From assembly GCA_958447915.1 (NCBI GenBank), contig CAUDCB010000091.1, positions 1 through 7,471 of the forward strand: DNA of 7,471 nt. Reading direction: 5' to 3'. Made by a program: the position numbers and the translations under genes. Source of the DNA: an uncultured Collinsella sp. GTDB taxonomy: Bacteria > Actinomycetota > Coriobacteriia > Coriobacteriales > Coriobacteriaceae. Position 1 is the first letter of the stretch. The number at the start of each line of letters is the position of its first letter. Of the stretch, positions 1 through 4,101 are shown piece by piece. The notes below the pieces were generated by a model, which worked only from the letters and a program-made list of their open reading frames with translations, had not been told where the DNA came from and ran no database searches.

Positions 1-114
1 CTCTCGCGTTTGCCCGCCAACTATTATGGCGTAGCAACGATGCAGGGTGCCAGCGCGCAAGAAAATGCAGGAAATGGGCGTTCTGCCCGGCCGTTTGGCG
101 CAGTTGCCAGCTAA
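1..114 (+). CDS. Possible 3' end of an upstream gene, partial (37 residues visible)
   Basis: Frame 1 on the plus strand is open from the window edge to a TAA at 112-114. The 37 visible residues end in ARPFGAVAS and contain no cysteine. I do not recognise a family. Another plus-strand frame (ending in TAG at 120-122) and one minus-strand frame are also open here, so openness alone proves little in such a short GC-rich stretch. In favour of a real gene end, the stop falls exactly at the start of the inverted-repeat element, and the next gene runs toward it, so this would be an ordinary convergent gene end. Sequence left of the window would settle it. Confidence 0.3.
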   Translation, partial: LSRLPANYYGVATMQGASAQENAGNGRSARPFGAVAS

Positions 115-129
115 GTGAGTAGACTTTTT
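113..129 (+). terminator. Candidate mini-hairpin terminator for a gene entering from the left
   Basis: AAGT pairs with ACTT around a six-base loop (GAGTAG), followed directly by a T run. The stem is only 4 bp and A/T-rich, so it would be weak by standard criteria. It lies directly at the stop of the possible gene ending at 114. The same design recurs on the other strand at 214-231 and, in variant form, at 6901-6917. Confidence 0.35.
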
Positions 130-213
130 GCGATATCTCGAGCACACGGCTTTTGCGCAAGGGCTCTACCTGCGGTTTTAGTTTTCGTTATGCGGGTTGT
201 GCTTGGCTATTGC

Positions 214-231
214 AAAAAAGTCTACTCACTT
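214..231 (-). terminator. Candidate mini-hairpin terminator downstream of the trmB-like gene
   Basis: Read on the minus strand, AAGT-GAGTAG-ACTT is followed by six T in total, starting about 26 bases after the trmB-like stop codon. It is the right arm of the inverted repeat, read in the sense direction of the gene it follows. The 4-bp stem is weak, so termination is inferred from position and the T run. Confidence 0.4.
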
Positions 232-257
232 AGGTTTTGAGGGTCGTTTGCTGGCGC

Positions 258-1139
258 CTATTTGCGCTTGCTTACCGACGCCGCGACCATCAGAGGCCCC
301 TGGGATTCTTGCGGCAGGCGCTTCTTGCCTTTGCGGGCGCGGTTTCTAAAGTTCTCGACGGCCTCTTCCATGCCCAGAGGTACATAGGTGAGCTCATCGA
401 GGTTTTCGGGCAGGTAGCAGGCAAGACTTTGCTCCTGCATGCGCCCCGCCGTGAGCTCATCGTCACTGGGCTGCGCGCCGGGTGTGGCGCAAATGCCGTA
501 GACGACGGCACCCATCTCGCGCGTGCGGCACTCGTACTCGGTCTCGGGATGCTCGGGATGGTCGCGGCGGACGTCGTCGCTTACCCAAAGCGTGTCGTAG
601 CCGGCCGCGGCAAACTGCCCCAGGGCGTAGTCGCGCAATGGCCTACTGTCGGTTCGCAGTGTGACGGTGGCGCCGGCTGAAAAGAGCGGGCGGTAGAGCA
701 TCAGATGGTCGACATGGACGAGTCTTTTTTTGGCGTACTTGGCCTTGGGCTGCGGCGTGGGAAAGTTGATGGTTATGGCGTCGAGCTCGCCTGCGGCAAA
801 CAGCTGCGGCAACGTTGCGGCGCCTCGGGGCAGGACGAGTGCGTTGGACAACTCCTGCTCGCAGATTTTCTGTGCGGCATAGGCAATGCAGATGGGTTCC
901 TGGTCCATGCCGATAAAGAGGGCGTTTGGCTCGTGGACCGCGCGCTCTACAAGGTACGTTCCCTTGCCACAGCCAAGATCCAGGTGAACGTGTTCGAAGG
1001 GCTTGCTGCCAACTGGCGCGCAAGCCTCGCGCCAATCTCCGGCATAGGCCTCGGGGTTCGTCTCAATCGCATCGGCGTAGCGCTCCAGGCGCTCCTCGAG
1101 CACAAAGTTTTTAGGTGTGCGAACGTGGACGGCTCCCAT
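258..1139 (-). CDS. trmB: Divergent TrmB-like tRNA (guanine-N7)-methyltransferase with C-terminal extension
   Basis: 293 residues. The TrmB family uses S-adenosylmethionine to methylate N7 of guanosine, typically G46 of tRNA, in the cytoplasm. Seen here: the SAM-binding loop LGCGKG (55-60), the acidic end of strand 2 in IGMDQ (76-80), the family block INFPTPQPK...KKRL (124-140), RTDS (162-165) and TEYE (200-203). The usual block reads F-[SP]-D-P-W-[PH]-K-x-x-H. Here the Asp is Thr127, the Trp is Gln129 and the His is Tyr135. That Asp is reported as functionally important in Escherichia coli TrmB, so activity or substrate may have changed. Residues about 220-293 form a tail beyond the usual family end, with a basic stretch RARKGKKR. 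The ATG is supported by AAGGAG four bases upstream (1144-1149). It probably shares a transcript with the Trm9-like gene upstream (112-bp gap). Confidence 0.8.
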   Translation of the reverse strand: MGAVHVRTPKNFVLEERLERYADAIETNPEAYAGDWREACAPVGSKPFEHVHLDLGCGKGTYLVERAVHEPNALFIGMDQEPICIAYAAQKICEQELSNALVLPRGAATLPQLFAAGELDAITINFPTPQPKAKYAKKRLVHVDHLMLYRPLFSAGATVTLRTDSRPLRDYALGQFAAAGYDTLWVSDDVRRDHPEHPETEYECRTREMGAVVYGICATPGAQPSDDELTAGRMQEQSLACYLPENLDELTYVPLGMEEAVENFRNRARKGKKRLPQESQGPLMVAASVSKRK

Positions 1140-1161
1140 GAGGCTCCTTGGTCATAAGTAT

Positions 1162-1183
1162 GGAACGCATGGCTGCGCGTTCC
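1162..1183 (-). promoter_or_regulatory. Hairpin in the leader of the trmB-like gene
   Basis: GGAACGC and GCGTTCC form a perfect 7-bp stem around an 8-base loop, 22 bases before the trmB-like ATG on the minus strand and 12 bases before its ribosome binding site. No T run follows on either strand, so it is not an intrinsic terminator. It could be an mRNA processing or stability structure within the two-gene transcript, or an operator. The rest of the 112-bp gap shows no clear promoter. Confidence 0.3.
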
Positions 1184-1251
1184 GGCGATGGGTTAGAAGG
1201 GGGCGATTTGCCCGAACGCTGCGGTGCGGCTCGGCGGCGAGTCATCGGTGC

Positions 1252-2124
1252 CTACAGACGCTTGAGAATCACATAGCGGTTGAGATCGCCGCTGCGACCG
1301 TCGGCGTGGAAACGCTCGAGCTCGCGTACGGGAACCTCGCCGCTCTTGTAGAACGTACGAACGCCGCGCACCAGGTCGGTGATCTGTTGATCGTCAAAGT
1401 GGTGGCAGTAGCGGTAGGCATGGCGGTCGTTTTGCCAACCAATGAGGTGGTCGCCGGCTTCGAACTGCGCGGAATCGTAGCCCTCAAACGGCGGGCTGAG
1501 CTCGGCGCGGGCCTCAGCGCGAACGGCTTTGCGTGCCATACGCTCGTCGTTCATAAACTCCCAAAAGCTGATGGCGATGATGCCACCCGGGCGCGTTTGG
1601 CGCACCAAGGCATCAAGTACGCGTACGCGGTACTCGCACGATGGTACGTGGTGCATAAAGCCAAAGCAGACCGAGATGTCGGCGAGCGGGGCGTCAAAGA
1701 GCGCATCGGGCGTCTCGGCGGGGTTGAGCCTCATGAGGGCGTCGAGCACATCGAGTTCCTGGAAGTGCAGGTTGGGAACGCGCAGGGCGTGGCCGTGGGC
1801 ATCGATGGCCAGGTCCTGGCACGAGTCGACACCATAGAACTCAAACGGGCAGCTGACATCTGCCGAGGGGTTTGCGCCGTCGATGCCCTTGGCGGCAAGT
1901 GCGCCGCCGGCGGCAAAGTTCTCAAAGCGCATATTGCCGCAGGCAAGATCGAAGACGCGGACGGGATGCTCGATCGTGGCGGCGTCGAGCTGCTCGAGCG
2001 CGATGTCCATGGTGCGCACCCAGCCGGGCCACGGCGCCTGGCGCGTATCGGAGAAGGAGGCGGAGTGCTCGCGATAGAACGTATTGTTGAGCTGAATGAG
2101 CGATGAGGCGAAATCGCGGTTCAC
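1252..2124 (-). CDS. Trm9/ALKBH8-like SAM-dependent methyltransferase, putative tRNA wobble-uridine methyltransferase
   Basis: 290 residues from a GTG start. Trm9 and the ALKBH8 methyltransferase domain methylate the carboxyl of cm5U34 in tRNA to give mcm5U34. Seen here, in family order: FSDTRQAPWP (24-33), matching the FSxTRxxPWP signature; the SAM loop DLACGN (59-64); acidic YGVDS (97-101); VCFGFMHHVP (152-161), matching the Trm9 xxxVHHW region; RPGG (178-181); and RHAYRYCHHF (234-243), matching the late HYRYYHLF-like block. The protein ends with a final strand LNRYVILKRL. The region around residues 75-95 is longer than in yeast Trm9. The GTG is preferred because GGAGGGAG lies nine bases upstream; the frame stays open to a TTG at 2259, but that extension has no site this good. 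Upstream of and probably co-transcribed with the trmB-like gene. The fold call is secure; the wobble-uridine substrate is inferred from motifs and the nearby elp3. Confidence 0.72.
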   Translation of the reverse strand: MNRDFASSLIQLNNTFYREHSASFSDTRQAPWPGWVRTMDIALEQLDAATIEHPVRVFDLACGNMRFENFAAGGALAAKGIDGANPSADVSCPFEFYGVDSCQDLAIDAHGHALRVPNLHFQELDVLDALMRLNPAETPDALFDAPLADISVCFGFMHHVPSCEYRVRVLDALVRQTRPGGIIAISFWEFMNDERMARKAVRAEARAELSPPFEGYDSAQFEAGDHLIGWQNDRHAYRYCHHFDDQQITDLVRGVRTFYKSGEVPVRELERFHADGRSGDLNRYVILKRL

Positions 2125-2133
2125 GGCGCGGAA

Positions 2134-2141
2134 CTCCCTCC
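2134..2141 (-). promoter_or_regulatory. Ribosome binding site that fixes the GTG start of the Trm9-like gene
   Basis: GGAGGGAG on the minus strand, nine bases before GTG at 2124-2122. The in-frame upstream ATGs at 2172 and 2247 and the TTG at 2259 lack a comparable site. Confidence 0.65.
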
Positions 2142-2170
2142 GTTGGCGGTGCGGAATAAACAGTACGACC

Positions 2171-2200
2171 ATACTACCGTTAACGCCGCAACGGGGACAA
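2171..2200 (-). promoter_or_regulatory. Candidate sigma70-type promoter of the Trm9-like/trmB-like pair
   Basis: On the minus strand, TTGTCC (2195-2200) and TAGTAT (2171-2176) are separated by 18 bases. Each hexamer departs from consensus. It would give a leader of roughly 40 bases containing the GGAGGGAG site, which fits the GTG start at 2124. Confidence 0.4.
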
Positions 2201-2282
2201 CCGAGCTGCGGGTCATTGCTTTGTTTGGACACATTTCCGCAGCTCATGTATGCCCGCAACCGCCGGTTGTCAAAAATCTCAC

Positions 2283-2298
2283 TAGAATAGGTGGCATG
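2283..2298 (+). promoter_or_regulatory. Candidate -10 box upstream of the XRE/DUF4097 operon
   Basis: TAGAAT (2283-2288) matches the -10 consensus at five of six positions. I see no convincing -35 at the right distance; TTGTCA (2267-2272) is only 10 bases away. Transcription would begin near 2295, leaving about 96 bases of leader before the ATG at 2392. An in-frame ATG sits at 2296, exactly where a leaderless start would be. Confidence 0.3.
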
Positions 2299-2332
2299 CT
2301 TTTGGCGGTGGCGGATAGATTTTTAACTGTGC

Positions 2333-2342
2333 AAGGCGCCTT
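2333..2342. promoter_or_regulatory. 10-bp palindrome, possible operator
   Basis: AAGGCGCCTT is a perfect palindrome 50 bases before the XRE regulator start, in the leader predicted from the -10 box at 2283. XRE-family proteins often bind palindromes in their own control region, so it is an operator candidate. A 10-bp palindrome in GC-rich DNA can arise by chance. Confidence 0.25.
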
Positions 2343-2391
2343 AAGAACAAAAACGGTCCGGCGGCACGGCTGGCATCACATAGGAGGAACC

Positions 2392-3108
2392 ATGAATGTA
2401 GAAACTGCGCAGCGGCTCGCCGACCTTCGTCGCAGCAAGGGTTTTAGCCAAGAAGGGCTTGCACGAAAGCTGGGGCTGTCGCGCCAGGCGGTCAGTAAAT
2501 GGGAGCGCGCGGAGAGCTCGCCCGATACCGAGAACCTGATCTCGCTCGCCAAGCTCTACGGTGTGAGTCTGGACGAGCTGCTCAATCCGAGCGATGAGAT
2601 CGAGGACGATATCGAGTTTGAGAACGAGGACCGCGCCCGTCAGCGCGAGGCCGAGGCGGCAGAGCGCGCCCGCACCCATGAGGCGGCGGCACGCGCCACC
2701 GAGGCGGCAACGCAGGCAAGTGATGCCGCGGCCAAGGCGGCGCAGGCGGCAAGCTGGAGTGCGCAGGCCGCCAATGCCGCTACGGCGCAGGCGACGAGTG
2801 GCGGCGCAGTTGGCTCGACTCCGGTGAAGGGGCCGTTCCAGTCGTTCCCGTATTGGGCCGTGTGCTGGATGTTGTTCTTTTTGCTGATGTTCCCGTTTGG
2901 TGCCGGTCCCTTTGCCGCGCTGATCTTCTTTACGATTCCCATTTATCACTGGGTGGCGCGTGCGCTCGATGGCGATTGGGCGCGTGGAAATATCCAGGTT
3001 GGTCCGGCGCCGGTGACAACTAGGGCTCAGAATGTTTCCGCTTCGGTTGATGCTGACGTGGCTACCGCGACCACCGCTGAGCCGATTGCCAAAGAGGGTG
3101 ATGAATGA
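2392..3108 (+). CDS. XRE-family regulator with alanine-rich helical linker and C-terminal membrane hairpin
   Basis: 238 residues. Residues 1-65 are a Cro/C1-type helix-turn-helix domain with the recognition region FSQEGLARKLGLSRQAVSKW (18-37) and the usual LxxLYGVSLDELL end (51-64). An acidic patch (67-80) follows. Then comes a long Ala/Glu/Arg-rich segment (about 80-136), predicted helical and possibly coiled-coil. Two hydrophobic segments (about 152-170 and 172-187) separated by a short Gly/Pro turn probably form a membrane hairpin, and the tail is Ala/Thr-rich and acidic. The protein therefore looks like a membrane-tethered DNA-binding protein. The start is set by AGGAGG four bases upstream (2382-2387). 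The stop overlaps the next start by four bases, so translation is likely coupled and the DUF4097 protein is its probable partner. The target genes are unknown; self-regulation is plausible. Confidence 0.85.
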   Translation: MNVETAQRLADLRRSKGFSQEGLARKLGLSRQAVSKWERAESSPDTENLISLAKLYGVSLDELLNPSDEIEDDIEFENEDRARQREAEAAERARTHEAAARATEAATQASDAAAKAAQAASWSAQAANAATAQATSGGAVGSTPVKGPFQSFPYWAVCWMLFFLLMFPFGAGPFAALIFFTIPIYHWVARALDGDWARGNIQVGPAPVTTRAQNVSASVDADVATATTAEPIAKEGDE

Positions 3109-4004
3109 TGAAGCTTTCGCATGAATCCAAGGTACGCTTGGGCGTTGGCATCGGGGCGTTTGTACTGATTATCGGGCTTGTTTTTGGCGTTTCGCGGACT
3201 TTGATTCATTTTGATGGTCCGTGGGATCTCGACGATGTTGTACCAGGCTTGTCTGGCATGGACGATATGTTTGACGATGATGATCTTTTGGATAGCGGTA
3301 ACTATTCCGCTCGACCTCAGCAGCTTTCGAGCGAAACGTTTGATGCCGACGCGTTCCAATCGCTCGACTTGGACGTGACGTCGGGGACGGTCGATGTTAA
3401 ATGTGTCTCTGGCGGCCCGGTGCGTGTTATCGAAAGCGGCCGCGTTGCGAAGGGAACGTCTGCTTCTGATGCGGCTACCCGGAACCTTGCTGAGGTCAAG
3501 GGCTCTACGCTCAAGATCAGTCAGTTCGACTACGATGATAAGCGCGCGATTGACCGCACAATTACCATTGAGCTGCCGCGAGATGTTGCGGATAACCTGG
3601 TGGGCATTACGGCGAATGTGGGGTCGGGTGACCTGACGGTCGCGGGCATTGCGTGCCATGATCTGGATGTAACGCTGGACTCGGGAGACATTGAGTTTAC
3701 GGGCACCGTGACCGATACCCTGAATGCCGAGGTCGGTTCGGGCGATGTGACGTTCGAGCTCTACCAGGCCCCCGCGAAGTCGATGGACGTGAGTGTGGGC
3801 TCGGGCGATGTGGAGATGACGGTTCCGAACTCGACGGGCTTTAAGGCGAGCCTCACCTTGGGAAGCGGCGACTTCGAGAGCGATTTCCTTCCGCTTGGCT
3901 ACGACGGCGAGACCATTTTGGATCTTGAATTCGATAACGGCGATAAGTCTGCCACGTATCGTTTTGAGGTCGGTTCGGGCGACATGTCGTTTGATTCGGA
4001 GTGA
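3105..4004 (+). CDS. Membrane-anchored DUF4097-type beta-repeat protein
   Basis: 299 residues. A short basic N-terminus is followed by one hydrophobic segment (about 11-31), read as an uncleaved signal anchor or signal peptide. Next is a strikingly acidic linker (37-63, including MDDMFDDDDLLD), then a beta-strand-rich domain from about 77 to the end. The domain carries regularly spaced turns of the form [VL]-x-S-G-[DT]: at 91, 172, 191, 210, 231, 252 and 289, plus a degenerate FDNGD at 276. Spacing of 19 to 21 residues between neighbours fits one rung per repeat of a stacked beta-strand solenoid, as predicted for DUF4097/putative adhesin proteins (the LiaG type). It probably sits outside the membrane. 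The molecular function of this family is not established. Overlap with the XRE gene suggests one signalling unit: outer sensor or effector plus membrane-bound regulator. The ATG at 3108 is a possible alternative start. Confidence 0.8.
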   Translation: MMKLSHESKVRLGVGIGAFVLIIGLVFGVSRTLIHFDGPWDLDDVVPGLSGMDDMFDDDDLLDSGNYSARPQQLSSETFDADAFQSLDLDVTSGTVDVKCVSGGPVRVIESGRVAKGTSASDAATRNLAEVKGSTLKISQFDYDDKRAIDRTITIELPRDVADNLVGITANVGSGDLTVAGIACHDLDVTLDSGDIEFTGTVTDTLNAEVGSGDVTFELYQAPAKSMDVSVGSGDVEMTVPNSTGFKASLTLGSGDFESDFLPLGYDGETILDLEFDNGDKSATYRFEVGSGDMSFDSE

Positions 4005-4048
4005 CAGCGGTTTTCGGAGATCGGTACATATAGGCATGCTCTTTGATG

Positions 4049-4089
4049 AAGGCGCCGAAGCCGAGATTGGCTTCGGCGCCTTTGCCTTT
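4049..4089 (+). terminator. Strong intrinsic terminator of the XRE/DUF4097 operon
   Basis: A perfect 14-bp stem (4049-4062 with 4069-4082, core GGCGCCGAAGCC) closes a six-base loop and runs into TTTGCCTTT. It lies 45 bases after the DUF4097 stop. The T tract is interrupted by GCC, but the stem is very stable. The right arm may double as the -35 region of the elp3 promoter. Confidence 0.85.
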
Positions 4090-4101
4090 ACAATGGGGGC
4101 A
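4067..4101 (+). promoter_or_regulatory. elp3 promoter, predicting a leaderless transcript
   Basis: TACAAT (4089-4094) is a good -10 box, with a weak TTGGCT (4067-4072) 16 bases upstream inside the terminator hairpin. The usual 6-7 base distance from -10 to the transcription start lands on or next to the A of the elp3 ATG (4101). The only purine-rich bases before the ATG are GGGGG, one base away, which is too close to act as a ribosome binding site. Leaderless mRNAs are common in actinobacteria. Confidence 0.5.

Larger units (their letters stand above)
111..233. repeat. MITE-like or REP-like element with 21/22-bp terminal inverted repeats
   Basis: The left arm (111-131) contains AAGTGAGTAGACTTTTT. 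The right arm (212-233) is its reverse complement, differing only by one extra base in the A/T run (five T on the left, six A on the right). The 80-bp centre shows weaker nested pairing (138-146 with 198-206, and 168-173 with 192-197), so the whole element could fold into one long stem-loop. There is no open reading frame of note inside. TA dinucleotides lie at 112-113 and 231-232, just inside the outermost bases; these could be target duplications of an IS630/Tc1-type MITE, but they also belong to the palindrome, so this is undecided. Because the element lies between convergent genes, it could instead be a pair of opposed terminators. Confidence 0.75.

Noticed and set aside
1..257. CRISPR array or RNA gene in the left intergenic region
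   Set aside because: There is only one pair of arms, in inverted rather than direct orientation, and no tRNA-like or known RNA fold could be recognised.
237..680. 147-residue plus-strand open frame over the trmB-like 3' half
   Set aside because: It is a shadow of the TrmB-like gene, with no family resemblance and no ribosome binding site.
1200..1213. GGGC-GATTT-GCCC hairpin between the two methyltransferase genes as a terminator
   Set aside because: The stem is only 4 bp and no T run follows on the minus strand.
1117..2106. 329-residue plus-strand open frame opposite the Trm9-like gene
   Set aside because: It is a shadow of the methyltransferase coding strand. The minus strand carries ordered family motifs and a good start site; this one has neither.
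2125..2259. N-terminal extension of the Trm9-like protein from TTG 2259, with a CPRCG zinc-knuckle-like motif
   Set aside because: The GTG at 2124 has a strong ribosome binding site. The extension covers the likely promoter, and a single CxxC is not enough for a zinc site.
2620..2815. Ala-codon-rich repetitive DNA as a tandem repeat
   Set aside because: The repetition comes from the alanine-rich helix of the XRE protein; there is no fixed repeat unit at DNA level.
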